This document shows positions 53,058 to 61,082 of a DNA stretch of 64,000 nt, one piece after another. Made by a program: the position numbers and the translations under genes. Below the pieces are notes generated by a model that was not told the DNA's origin, ran no database searches, and worked only from the letters and a program-made list of their open reading frames with translations. Numbering within the stretch: the first letter of the stretch is position 1; the number at the start of each line of letters is the position of its first letter. Source of the DNA: Gluconobacter kanchanaburiensis NBRC 103587 (GTDB taxonomy: Bacteria; Pseudomonadota; Alphaproteobacteria; Acetobacterales; Acetobacteraceae); contig NZ_BJVA01000009.1 of the NCBI RefSeq assembly GCF_007988905.1, positions 57,740-121,739 on the forward strand, written 5' to 3'.

Positions 53058-53509
53058 AGACTGACGCAGGAAAGACCGAGGCAGCGTTTAGTTTCGCGAC
53101 GATGGGGGCTGAATGTGCCCTCGTTCTGGCCAGCCTGCATGATCTGGCGTTTCGTGGGGGAGAAGTGTGGGACGAGGCCTCCATGGCCGCTCTGCTCTCC
53201 AGCCCGGGAACGGAAGCTCTCCTTGTCCTCTCAGAACAGGAGCCTGTGGGTTTTATTCTGTCGCGAACGGTTCTGGATGAGACTGAAATCCTGACACTCG
53301 CTGTCGCTCCGGCATTCCGGCGTCGTGGGGTCGGTCGCGCGCTTGTGCAGCGCGTTCAGGGCAAAGGTACAGTATTTCTGGAAGTGGCAGTCTGTAACAG
53401 GAATGCCATTGCACTGTACGGGAAATGCGGTTTCGTAAAAGCTGGTCTGCGTCGTGGTTATTACAGGGACGGCAGTGATGCTCTGGTTCTGATTTCTAGC
53501 AGCGTCTGA
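53054..53509 (+). CDS. rimI: GNAT acetyltransferase, RimI-like
   Basis: 151 residues of the GNAT fold. The acetyl-CoA loop is LAVAPAFRRRGVGRALVQRV, and EVAVCNRNAIALYGKCGFVK and GLRRGYYRDG are the RimI-like terminal blocks. RimI acetylates the N-terminus of ribosomal protein bS18 in E. coli; the exact target here is inferred from its place next to tsaB. GTG start at 53054 overlaps tsaB. Confidence 0.87.
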   Translation: MKTDAGKTEAAFSFATMGAECALVLASLHDLAFRGGEVWDEASMAALLSSPGTEALLVLSEQEPVGFILSRTVLDETEILTLAVAPAFRRRGVGRALVQRVQGKGTVFLEVAVCNRNAIALYGKCGFVKAGLRRGYYRDGSDALVLISSSV

Positions 53510-53738
53510 CCGTCAGGCAGTAAAGATCAGACCCTTCCGCAACAAGAAAATCTGCCAGAATTACGTGACCCAGTGCCCGGACTGACGCTCCAACGTTTTT
53601 CCTTGTTTCTGTTCCGCGAAGCCGGACTTCAAGTCTCTGTCCGGAAGTCATGGAATCCAGTTTTACCCGAACATATACTGTGGTCATCGGGCATTTTTTT
53701 TCAGTTATATCTATGAAAAATGTTTCATTTTCTGTCAC
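53496..53738 (-). CDS. TusA/SirA-family sulfur carrier-like protein
   Basis: 80 residues. The core IDITEKKCPMTTVYVRVKLD carries the Cys-Pro motif that holds persulfide sulfur in TusA proteins, followed by MTSGQRLEVRL and the small two-strand C-terminal part. TusA-like proteins pass sulfur to tRNA thiolation or molybdenum cofactor synthesis; the role here is unknown. It is convergent with rimI, with a 14-bp overlap. Confidence 0.75.
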   Translation of the reverse strand: MTENETFFIDITEKKCPMTTVYVRVKLDSMTSGQRLEVRLRGTETRKNVGASVRALGHVILADFLVAEGSDLYCLTVRRC

Positions 53739-53825
53739 GCGGATGTTTCTTTCTTTTTATGCTTGAACGGAGCAATTCATGACTGCTAGATGCTCTTCCG
53801 TTCAAAGATGAAGGACTTGATAACA

Positions 53826-54233
53826 ATGTCGCAAGAGACAAATGCCCCCGAGCTGCATCAGCTGACCGCGCAGATCGTCACGGCCTATGTATCGAACAAC
53901 GATATTCCGGCTGACGCTCTTCCGGCCCTGATCCGGTCCGTCCATGACTCTCTTGCAACGGTGAACGTTCCGGAAGAGGCTCCTGTTGAAAAGCCTGTGC
54001 CGGCCGTTTCGCCACGCAAGTCGGTTTTCCCGGACTACATCATCTGCCTTGAAGACGGAAAGAAGCTGAAGCTGCTTCGCCGTCACCTCAAGACCGCTTA
54101 CAACATGACGCCGCAGGAATACCGCGAGCGCTGGGGCCTGCCGCCGGAATACCCGATGGTGGCTCCGAACTATGCGAACCACCGTTCCTCGCTGGCCCGC
54201 AAGATCGGCCTCGGCCGTCGTCGCGAAGACTGA
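53826..54233 (+). CDS. mucR: MucR/Ros-family regulator with altered zinc-finger ligands
   Basis: 135 residues. The conserved part is SPRKSVFPDYIICLEDGKKL, then RRHLKTAYNMTPQEYRERW, and GLPPEYPMVAPNYANHRSSL. MucR/Ros proteins are small nucleoid-like regulators with one C2H2 finger in Ros. Here the four ligand places are Cys74, Asp77, His87 and Tyr92, so two of the classical ligands are replaced and zinc binding is doubtful. Family members without zinc are known in rhizobia. The ATG at 53826 has AAGGA ten bases upstream. Confidence 0.87.
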   Translation: MSQETNAPELHQLTAQIVTAYVSNNDIPADALPALIRSVHDSLATVNVPEEAPVEKPVPAVSPRKSVFPDYIICLEDGKKLKLLRRHLKTAYNMTPQEYRERWGLPPEYPMVAPNYANHRSSLARKIGLGRRRED

Positions 54234-54242
54234 GAGCCTTAT

Positions 54243-54281
54243 TTTCCTGTCGCCGGTCTCTTCATCCCGGCGACAGGGAAA
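54243..54281 (+). terminator. hairpin after mucR
   Basis: CCTGTCGCCGG (54246-54256) pairs with CCGGCGACAGG (54267-54277) around a ten-base loop, and the pairing extends into flanking TTT/AAA. No T-run follows, so it is a probable rather than certain terminator. Confidence 0.5.
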
Positions 54282-54336
54282 GCCGACAGGCTCCATGGAT
54301 TGGACAACAAGCCTGTTTTTCGGCTAGGCCGCTGAT

Positions 54337-54870
54337 ATGGTCGCAGATACGAAAACCGCTGAGAGACGTGGCAGCCCAGGGAATCGGAAGGCTCCTTCCT
54401 CCCCTGTGCCAGATGATTCGCATATTGCCCGCCTGTGCGTGGAAAACGGCCTGAAAATGACCGGCCAGAGACGTGTGATCGCGCATGTCCTGTCCGTGGC
54501 CGACGACCATCCGGATGTGGAAGAGCTTTATCGCCGTGCGTCCGAGATCGACAGCCGCATTTCCGTGGCAACCGTCTATCGGACGGTTCGTCTTCTCGAG
54601 GAGAAAGGCATTCTCGAACGCCGCGATTTCGGTGGCGGTCGCGCACGTTACGAAGCCAGTGACAGCGGCAATCACTATCACCTGATTGATGTGGATAGTG
54701 GTCGCGTCATCGAGTTCGAGGACGAAGAGCCTGTGCGTCTGCTGGCGCAGCTTGCCGCACGACTTGGATTCGATCTCGTTTCCCACCGGATCGAGCTTTT
54801 TGGACGGCGTGCCGAGCCCGAGGACAGGCAAAACTCTCTCCCCGAGAACAGGAACAAGAGCGGATCATGA
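54337..54870 (+). CDS. fur: Fur-family iron/manganese regulator
   Basis: 177 residues. Winged helix MTGQRRVIAHVLSVADDHPD, then ISVATVYRTVRLLEEKGILE, then the metal-binding dimerization domain with NHYHLIDVDSGRVIEFEDEE. The absence of the CxxC zinc pairs and the HxHLIDVxSG form fit the alphaproteobacterial Fur/Mur group rather than Zur. It probably controls iron or manganese genes; targets are not adjacent. It overlaps olsB by 4 bp (ATGA), an unusual pairing. Confidence 0.85.
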   Translation: MVADTKTAERRGSPGNRKAPSSPVPDDSHIARLCVENGLKMTGQRRVIAHVLSVADDHPDVEELYRRASEIDSRISVATVYRTVRLLEEKGILERRDFGGGRARYEASDSGNHYHLIDVDSGRVIEFEDEEPVRLLAQLAARLGFDLVSHRIELFGRRAEPEDRQNSLPENRNKSGS

Positions 54871-55772
54871 CCTCCAAACCGGCTGGCACCCCTATTTCCG
54901 CTCCGCATGCGCTGTCCAGCAGCGAAGAAACCCTGCGCCAGATGGAGACGCTTTCCACCCTGTCGCTGAACCGTGAAGGCGGGTTTCAGGAACTGCGTGG
55001 TGGTACGCTGGGCGTGCGTATTGCCGAGACCGAAGAAGAGCGCGATGCAGCCCAGGCCCTGCGCTATCGGGTTTTCTTTGAAGAACTCGGCGCCCATCCG
55101 GATGAACGGGCGTTCCGCACCAAACGCGACGTGGATGAATTCGACGAAGCCGCCGATCACCTTTTGGTCATCGACCATGCCAAGGGGCCCGGTGCCGCAG
55201 GGGTTGTTGGTACTTACCGTCTGCTTCGATCTGATGCCGCCGAAAAAATCGGACGTTTCTATACGTCTTCTGAATACGACATTTCCACCCTGACAGAATT
55301 TCCCGGTCGTCTGCTTGAAGTCGGACGGTCCTGCGTGGCGAAAGAGTATCGTGGTAGGTCCGCGATGCAGCTTCTGTGGCGTGGGATTGCGTCTTACATC
55401 TTCTTGCACCGGATCGACGTGTTGTTCGGCTGCGGTAGTCTTCCGGGCACAGATCCTGATGCCCTAGCTGACCAGCTTACCTACATGCACCATAACCATT
55501 TGGCCCCGCCGGCACTGCGTATTCGCGCGTTGCCGGATCGTTATGTGGAAATGCAGCGGACCGACCCGCATGTGCTGGATTACCGTGCGTGCCTCAACAA
55601 GCTGCCGCCGCTGATCAAAGGCTATCTGCGTCTGGGAGGTTATGTTGGTGATGGTGCGGTCGTGGACGAGCAGTTCAACACCACGGATGTCGCCGTTCTG
55701 GTGAAAAGCGAGCTTCTGGCGGACAAATATTACCGCCATTACGAACGCCGTCTGCGCGACGCCCTCGACTGA
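54867..55772 (+). CDS. olsB: L-ornithine N-alpha-acyltransferase OlsB
   Basis: 301 residues. OlsB joins a 3-hydroxyacyl group to ornithine, the first step of ornithine lipid synthesis. The GNAT-like core is RIAETEEERDAAQALRYRVF with FFEELGAHPDERAF, followed by LEVGRSCVAKEYRGRSAMQL, and the C-terminal INKLPPLIKGYLRLGG (read LNKLPPLIKGYLRLGG). Ornithine lipids are reported from acetic acid bacteria. The partner acyltransferase olsA does not follow; lnt does. Confidence 0.83.
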   Translation: MTSKPAGTPISAPHALSSSEETLRQMETLSTLSLNREGGFQELRGGTLGVRIAETEEERDAAQALRYRVFFEELGAHPDERAFRTKRDVDEFDEAADHLLVIDHAKGPGAAGVVGTYRLLRSDAAEKIGRFYTSSEYDISTLTEFPGRLLEVGRSCVAKEYRGRSAMQLLWRGIASYIFLHRIDVLFGCGSLPGTDPDALADQLTYMHHNHLAPPALRIRALPDRYVEMQRTDPHVLDYRACLNKLPPLIKGYLRLGGYVGDGAVVDEQFNTTDVAVLVKSELLADKYYRHYERRLRDALD

Positions 55773-55848
55773 CAGTCTTGTCGCAGCTGGATCCCTCAGG
55801 TCCGGCTGTTTTCTGTTCTAGCCCCTTCGTCAGCCGGACGGTTCTCCC

Positions 55849-57348
55849 ATGATTTCGACCCTCCCTGTCCGCGGCTGGCGGCTCGCCGGACTGATGCTGC
55901 TTGCCGGAGGGCTGGCAGCCCTCTCCCTTCCTCCGGTTCATTTTCTGTTTCTGCTGCCTGTGGGGCTGATGGTCCTGTATCGCGTGTCGGAAGACGCTCG
56001 GTCGTGGAGGCAGGCGGCATGGTGCGGGTTTCTGTTCGGGATGGGTTTTCATACGGTCGGCCTCTACTGGCTGACAAATGCGATCCTGACGCGCGTTTAC
56101 GAGTTCTGGTGGGTCGTGCCGTTTGCGTCTCCTGGCGTTTCGCTGCTGATCGCCCCGTTTATCTGTGTTCCGGCCGTGCTGTGCCGCGTGGTGCCGCCTG
56201 GATGGCGACGGGTGCTGATGTTCGCAGGAAGCTGGACGGTTATGGACATGGGGCGCGTCTTCATGTTCTCGGGGTTTCCGTGGAATCCGCTGGGGAGCGA
56301 TCTTGAGCTGCCGGGTCTTGCCGGAGATGTTCTGATCCAACCCGCAGCCGTTCTGGGTGTGGACGGGCTGTCTCTGGCTCTCGTTCTTGGTTCGCTTGCG
56401 GTGTTTCGCGGGAGGCGCGCGGCCCTTGCGGTGCTGGCAGTCTGCGTGGTCTGGATCGGTGCGGGCGCATGGCGTCTGTCCTCTGCAACGCCCCTGAATA
56501 TCACCAATCCCCGTGCTGTTCTGGTGCAGGGCAACGTGCCGGAAGCTGAAGTCATCAGCCATGCGGATGCGGTCGGCAATTTCCGTCGCTATCTGAGTTT
56601 GACGGCACAGGGCGTGCAGAAAGCCTATGCGCAGGGTGGCCGATCACCTGTGGTGATCTGGCCGGAATCCGGCTTTCCCGGTCTCTTGGACGAAGACACG
56701 CTCGCTCGGCAGATGATCGCCCGCGCCGCTGACGGTGCCCCGGCTCTGGTAGGCTCGGATCGGGAGTCCGGCAAGAACTGGTATAACAGCCTGATCGCGG
56801 TCGCTCCTGATGGCAGCATCGCGGCCATCTATGACAAAAGTCGCCTGGTTCCGTTCGGTGAATATCAGCCCTGGATTCTACCGTTCAACGTCCTGCCCGG
56901 CGTCCTGACGCCTGGACCAGGCCTGAAGACATGGGATCTGCCGGGTCTGGGGCGTGTAGGCCCGATGGTCTGTTACGAGATCATTTTCTCTGGCTCCGTC
57001 ACGGCCCGTAATGATCGTCCCGACTGGCTCGTCACCATTTCAAACGACGCCTGGTACGGCAACAGTGCCGGTCCCCGCCAGCATCTTGCTACCGGACGAA
57101 TGCGGGCCGTGGAAGAAGGACTGCCGGTCGTTTTTGCTAATAATACCGGGATTTCTGCCATCTATGATGCAACCGGTCATGAGACGGCGCGTCTGGGATG
57201 GGGGCGGGCGGGTGTTCTGGTCAGTGATACTCCGTCCCCGCTCCCTCCGACGGTGTTTTCCCGGTTTGGTCGCGCCACGCCGTTGTTGCTCTCGCTTCTG
57301 TGCATGATTGCATCAGTGTTTCCATTTCGTCGGATGCGCCGGATTTAG
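55849..57348 (+). CDS. lnt: apolipoprotein N-acyltransferase
   Basis: 499 residues. Adds the third acyl chain to the N-terminal cysteine of lipoproteins at the periplasmic face of the inner membrane. Six or more N-terminal helices (LMLLAGGLAALSLPPVHFLF and others), then the nitrilase-like domain with catalytic Glu in VVIWPESGFP, Lys in AIYDKSRLVPFGEYQPW and Cys in GPMVCYEIIFSG. It uses the start ATG 55849. The substrates in this window include the lipoproteins at 46097 and 58839. Confidence 0.95.
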   Translation: MISTLPVRGWRLAGLMLLAGGLAALSLPPVHFLFLLPVGLMVLYRVSEDARSWRQAAWCGFLFGMGFHTVGLYWLTNAILTRVYEFWWVVPFASPGVSLLIAPFICVPAVLCRVVPPGWRRVLMFAGSWTVMDMGRVFMFSGFPWNPLGSDLELPGLAGDVLIQPAAVLGVDGLSLALVLGSLAVFRGRRAALAVLAVCVVWIGAGAWRLSSATPLNITNPRAVLVQGNVPEAEVISHADAVGNFRRYLSLTAQGVQKAYAQGGRSPVVIWPESGFPGLLDEDTLARQMIARAADGAPALVGSDRESGKNWYNSLIAVAPDGSIAAIYDKSRLVPFGEYQPWILPFNVLPGVLTPGPGLKTWDLPGLGRVGPMVCYEIIFSGSVTARNDRPDWLVTISNDAWYGNSAGPRQHLATGRMRAVEEGLPVVFANNTGISAIYDATGHETARLGWGRAGVLVSDTPSPLPPTVFSRFGRATPLLLSLLCMIASVFPFRRMRRI

Positions 57349-57385
57349 GACCCGGATAAGTTGTTGAGACGCTAAAAGGTTAACA

Positions 57386-57414
57386 TTGACAATCTGGGGT
57401 TGTTTTGTTAACTA
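57386..57414 (+). promoter_or_regulatory. promoter-like element and twin GTTAAC sites before the HTH gene
   Basis: TTGACA (57386-57391), 17-base spacer, then TAACTA (57409-57414). If used, transcription would begin at or within a base or two of GTG 57422, giving a leaderless message. GTTAAC occurs at 57380-57385 and again at 57407-57412, so an operator for self-control is possible. Confidence 0.5.
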
Positions 57415-57421
57415 TTTCTAC

Positions 57422-58042
57422 GTGTCAGAAAAAGAACCTTTCCCTCAAGATCGAGCTCGGCCCGATTCCCGCAGTTCCGCTGCTGCTGGTCCGGTTGATG
57501 TCCATGTTGGCAACCGTATTCGGCTGCGTCGGACCCTTATGGGTTTGTCGCAGGAAAAGCTGGGCGAAGCGTTGGGGCTGACATTCCAGCAGATTCAGAA
57601 ATATGAGCGTGGTGCGAACCGGGTCGGTGCCAGTCGTCTGTACGATCTGGCTCAGGTTCTGGACGTGCCGATCGGCTTCTTTTTCGATGACATGCATGAA
57701 CCGCAGGATAGCCGCCCGACGTCGAATACCTCTCGGAATTTTCCAGTTTCATCCGGCAGTCCGGCTTTTACGTCGCCTTCTTCGTCGTTTCCTGTGACGG
57801 GTTTTGCCGAGACACAGGCCGCTTTCGGGGGAGCCTCACGGTCGCCGGCCCCCACTGGTCCGCTGGTCAGTGCGCCACCCCCAAGGTTGTTCGATCTGCC
57901 TGTAGATGAGGCTGCCCTGTTCAGTCGTCGCGAAACAGTTGATTTGGTCCGTTCTTATTATCGCATTCCGGACGCTGGGGTGCGCAAGCGGATGCTGGAC
58001 CTGATCCGCTCCCTTGGCCCGACGGATCCAAAAACAGACTGA
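57422..58042 (+). CDS. helix-turn-helix regulator, PraR-like
   Basis: 206 residues. The N-terminal XRE-type domain is VDVHVGNRIRLRRTLMGLSQ followed by EKLGEALGLTFQQIQKYERG and LAQVLDVPIGFFFDDM. It matches the PraR-like family of rhizobia, which controls biofilm and attachment genes. A serine/proline-rich linker leads to a short C-terminal helix region (RRETVDLVRSYYRIPDAGVR). GTG 57422 is preferred over TTG 57386, which is more likely part of a -35 box. In alphaproteobacteria this gene normally follows lnt, as here. Confidence 0.83.
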   Translation: MSEKEPFPQDRARPDSRSSAAAGPVDVHVGNRIRLRRTLMGLSQEKLGEALGLTFQQIQKYERGANRVGASRLYDLAQVLDVPIGFFFDDMHEPQDSRPTSNTSRNFPVSSGSPAFTSPSSSFPVTGFAETQAAFGGASRSPAPTGPLVSAPPPRLFDLPVDEAALFSRRETVDLVRSYYRIPDAGVRKRMLDLIRSLGPTDPKTD

Positions 58043-58058
58043 ACGTCCGCCCCGGGCC

Positions 58059-58721
58059 TTATTCCCGGCGCAGGATGCTGTCATTCACGAAGGATGCCAG
58101 TTTTCCAGCCTTGAAATCAGCCCGCAGGCGATCCTCGTCATATTCGTCGCGGACCCAGTCCATGAACGGCAGGCGTCCTTCGGCTTCTTTCTGATAGCGC
58201 AGGAAAAAGGCATCCAGAATGCCGGTTCGGGAACGGTTGAAGTGGCCGAACCGCCAGTGCAACTGGCCCAACGCCTCCTGAGCCGAGCCGCCCTCGAACA
58301 TCAGAACTAGTCCGGAAGCCAGACCTGCACGATCCGCACCGGATTTACAGTGCATGAGCATGGGGAAGGCCAGCGTCTGATACATGTCGTAAAAGCGCAG
58401 GATCCGGTCGCGATGCGGCGCGCCACGGCTTTCGAAAGCCATATCGAGATGCATCAGCCCGAGTTTTGCACTGGCCCCCCGTGACAGGGCGTCGGAGCCA
58501 CATTTGCGATGTCCGCGTAGGTTCACGAGGGTTTTCAGATGCAGCCGACGTGTAAGGCTGCGCAGGCGGGATGGCGTCGGGTGATTGCATCGCCAGACCT
58601 TGCCCGGCACGACGGGCGAGAGATTGGTCCAGCCCAGTCGGAAAATGGAATGGTCTACGAACAGACTGTCCCACCAGGCGCGGCGCCGTGTGGCGGGGGA
58701 AGTAATCCGGCCTTCGAACAT
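58059..58721 (-). CDS. protein tyrosine/dual-specificity phosphatase-like protein
   Basis: 220 residues. The catalytic loop is HCKSGADRAG (Cys-x5-Arg), with the general-acid Asp probably in LMHLDMAFESRG. LKTLVNLRGHRK upstream fits the DSP-type beta sheet. The N-terminal 50 residues are basic. Such proteins may act on phosphorylated proteins, inositides or lipid A; the substrate is unknown. ATG 58721 has AAGGA ten bases upstream; longer starts to 58799 are possible. Confidence 0.75.
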   Translation of the reverse strand: MFEGRITSPATRRRAWWDSLFVDHSIFRLGWTNLSPVVPGKVWRCNHPTPSRLRSLTRRLHLKTLVNLRGHRKCGSDALSRGASAKLGLMHLDMAFESRGAPHRDRILRFYDMYQTLAFPMLMHCKSGADRAGLASGLVLMFEGGSAQEALGQLHWRFGHFNRSRTGILDAFFLRYQKEAEGRLPFMDWVRDEYDEDRLRADFKAGKLASFVNDSILRRE

Positions 58722-58838
58722 CAAGAATACATCCTTGCTGGACCTATCGCTAAAAAAAGGGTGGGCGACAGACGGAACGCGCTGTGTCCCATTCCGCAAA
58801 GGGATGCGTCAACCGCTGAAAAGTGCTATGTACAGCCT

Positions 58839-59198
58839 ATGCGCTTTGTTTCCCCTTTCCTCATGCTGTCATTTCTTGCCATGACGGCATGTGGCTCGAT
58901 GTTCAGCGGCCCGTCACCCGATATGGCGGCCCTCCCACCCCCTGGCGCTGCCCCCGGGCATGGAGGACATGCCCATCACCACCGGCAGGCCAGCGGGATG
59001 TCATATGCCGATGATGCCCCTGTGATGCCCATGCCGCCGGGTGCGGAAGATCCCGCACAGTCTTCGCATGAGTCTGCGACTAGTGCTTCAGGAAATGGAA
59101 TGTCGTTTGGGGGGCAGGGAGGAAGTGTCGATATCGCTCCACACCCGGCAACACCCGATACTGAAGTTTCGTACGGCAAGAACAGCTCCTCAAGCTGA
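58839..59198 (+). CDS. small lipoprotein, function unknown
   Basis: 119 residues. Lipoprotein signal peptide FVSPFLMLSFLAMTACGS with lipobox LxTAC. The mature part is low complexity, rich in Pro, Gly, His, Met and Ser (PGHGGHAHHHRQASGMSY, VMPMPPGAEDP), and may bind metal weakly, which is speculation. It is divergent from the phosphatase gene. No family recognised. Confidence 0.65.
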   Translation: MRFVSPFLMLSFLAMTACGSMFSGPSPDMAALPPPGAAPGHGGHAHHHRQASGMSYADDAPVMPMPPGAEDPAQSSHESATSASGNGMSFGGQGGSVDIAPHPATPDTEVSYGKNSSSS

Positions 59199-59323
59199 GC
59201 CTGACCTTAAGCCCGGGCGAGCACTTCGTGGTGGGCGGTCTGTCTTCATGATTGCGTAACTATTGGCGTGGTAAGGATTCTGTCCTGACACCGCGCTAAA
59301 TCCACGCTCTGGAGATTCTGACT

Positions 59324-60886
59324 ATGACTGAGCAGGTGAAGGCAGATATTGCCGAACGACTGCTTTTTCTTGGCATCGGCGCAGCTGAGAAAGCCCATCT
59401 GGCCAGAATCCGTCCGCAGGCGCTGCGGGTTCTGGGGTCTGCGCTTGACCGTTTTTACGGTCGCATCCATCAGACGCCAACCCTGAGCCGCTTCTTCTCC
59501 AGCGAACAGCATCGTCTTGGTGCGAGAAACCAGCAGGAAAAGCACTGGAAGAGGATTCTAGAGGGGGATTTCGGTGCGGATTATGTCGAAAGCACCCGTG
59601 CAATTGGTAATACGCATGCCCGTATCGGCCTCAAGCCGCAGTGGTATGTGGGCGGCTACGCTCTGCTGATTGAAGGGATGGTGACGGACCTCCTGCGCCA
59701 GTATTGGCCCGAGCCGCACCGTAGTTTTCTGGATCGTCTGATGAGACGGCCTGCCAAAGGGACGTCTTCGGAAGAAGCCGCTGCACAGATCGGTCTGCTG
59801 ATCCGCTGCGGTCTGCTCGATATGGAGCTTGGGCTCGAGACCTATACCCAGAATCTGGATGTCCGCGAGCGTTCGCGTGCGGAGGGGGAGCGTATCCAGA
59901 GTCTTGCAGCGCTTTCCGATGCTTTGGCGGATGCGCTCGAGCGAATGGCGGGAGGCGATCTGGTGCAGCAGATCGATCCGGAGCTCGAAAACGGTTCGAC
60001 CCGCATGAGTTCCGCTTTTCACAAGGCTTGCGAAGGTCTCGGTCAGATCGTGCACGCTGTGCGGGAGACCTCGGGTGTTGTGGAACAGCGTGCACGTGAG
60101 ATTAGTGGCTCCACCGAAGACATCACCTGCCGGATTGCCGAACAGGTGGATGCTCTCGCTGCCGTGGCGCGCAATATTATGGAACTGACGTCTTCGGTGA
60201 AGGAAGTCGCCGAAGAGGCCCGCCAGGCTGATACGACTGTGGCCGACTGCTGTCAGGAGACGGAACAGGGTCGCGATATCGTTTCAAAGACAGTCGAGGC
60301 AATGGCCAAGATTTCGTCGTCCTCCAACCGGATCGTGCAGATTATCGGTGTCATTGACGAGATTGCGTTCCAGACCAATCTTCTGGCCCTGAACGCCGGC
60401 GTTGAGGCAGCACATGCCGGGGATGCGGGCCGGGGCTTTGCCGTCGTCGCGCAGGAAATCCGGGCGCTGGCACAGCGTTCCGCGACGGCAGCCAAGGAAA
60501 TCAAGTCTCTCATCGCGAGCAGCATGCAGGATGTGCAGCGCGGTGTTCAGATGGTGGATGAAACCGGGACTGCGCTTGGCAATATCAGCACGTCCGTCGA
60601 GCGTCTGGGAGCAGCCGTTGGACAGATCGCTTCCGGAGCCGAAGCGCAGGCGCGGCGTATCATGGACATCAATGCCAGTACGACGCAGCTTGAAGGTGTT
60701 ACCAAGAGCAATGCCTCCATCGTTCATCAGACCAGCAGTGCCAGTCAGAAGCTGGTCGGAGACGCCGGGGAACTGACGCGGGTCGTGAGGAATTTCAAGG
60801 TGAGACAGAGATCGTCAAGTGCGCCCGCGCGAGCCCTGTCCGGCGCCAGAGCGCCGACGGCGAATGGGTCCGTAGAGAGGGTCTGA
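59324..60886 (+). CDS. globin-coupled methyl-accepting chemotaxis receptor (HemAT-like)
   Basis: 520 residues and no transmembrane helix, so cytoplasmic. Residues 1-165 form a sensor globin; the proximal heme ligand is His98 in AIGNTHARIGLKPQWYVGGY. It is followed by a short linker and an MCP signalling domain with the hairpin tip IVQIIGVIDEIAFQTNLLAL and NAGVEAAHAGDAGRGFAVVA. HemAT proteins sense oxygen and steer aerotaxis through CheA. No che gene is in the window. GGAG lies nine bases before ATG. Confidence 0.92.
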   Translation: MTEQVKADIAERLLFLGIGAAEKAHLARIRPQALRVLGSALDRFYGRIHQTPTLSRFFSSEQHRLGARNQQEKHWKRILEGDFGADYVESTRAIGNTHARIGLKPQWYVGGYALLIEGMVTDLLRQYWPEPHRSFLDRLMRRPAKGTSSEEAAAQIGLLIRCGLLDMELGLETYTQNLDVRERSRAEGERIQSLAALSDALADALERMAGGDLVQQIDPELENGSTRMSSAFHKACEGLGQIVHAVRETSGVVEQRAREISGSTEDITCRIAEQVDALAAVARNIMELTSSVKEVAEEARQADTTVADCCQETEQGRDIVSKTVEAMAKISSSSNRIVQIIGVIDEIAFQTNLLALNAGVEAAHAGDAGRGFAVVAQEIRALAQRSATAAKEIKSLIASSMQDVQRGVQMVDETGTALGNISTSVERLGAAVGQIASGAEAQARRIMDINASTTQLEGVTKSNASIVHQTSSASQKLVGDAGELTRVVRNFKVRQRSSSAPARALSGARAPTANGSVERV

Positions 60887-61082
60887 TTTTCAGCGCATGT
60901 CGTTCTGACATTTGGGGCAGGGTTAGAGCCGTTTTTCGCAGGAATGAAGACTCCCGCTGCTGATCTTTTCAGGTCTGCGAGAGCGGGTCGGAGAAGATTT
61001 GGAGTGTAAAGCAGCTTTGCGTCACTGCGATGCAGTTATGATATGTTGGCTGGGTATTTTTCAAGTTCCAGAAGCAGATCGC

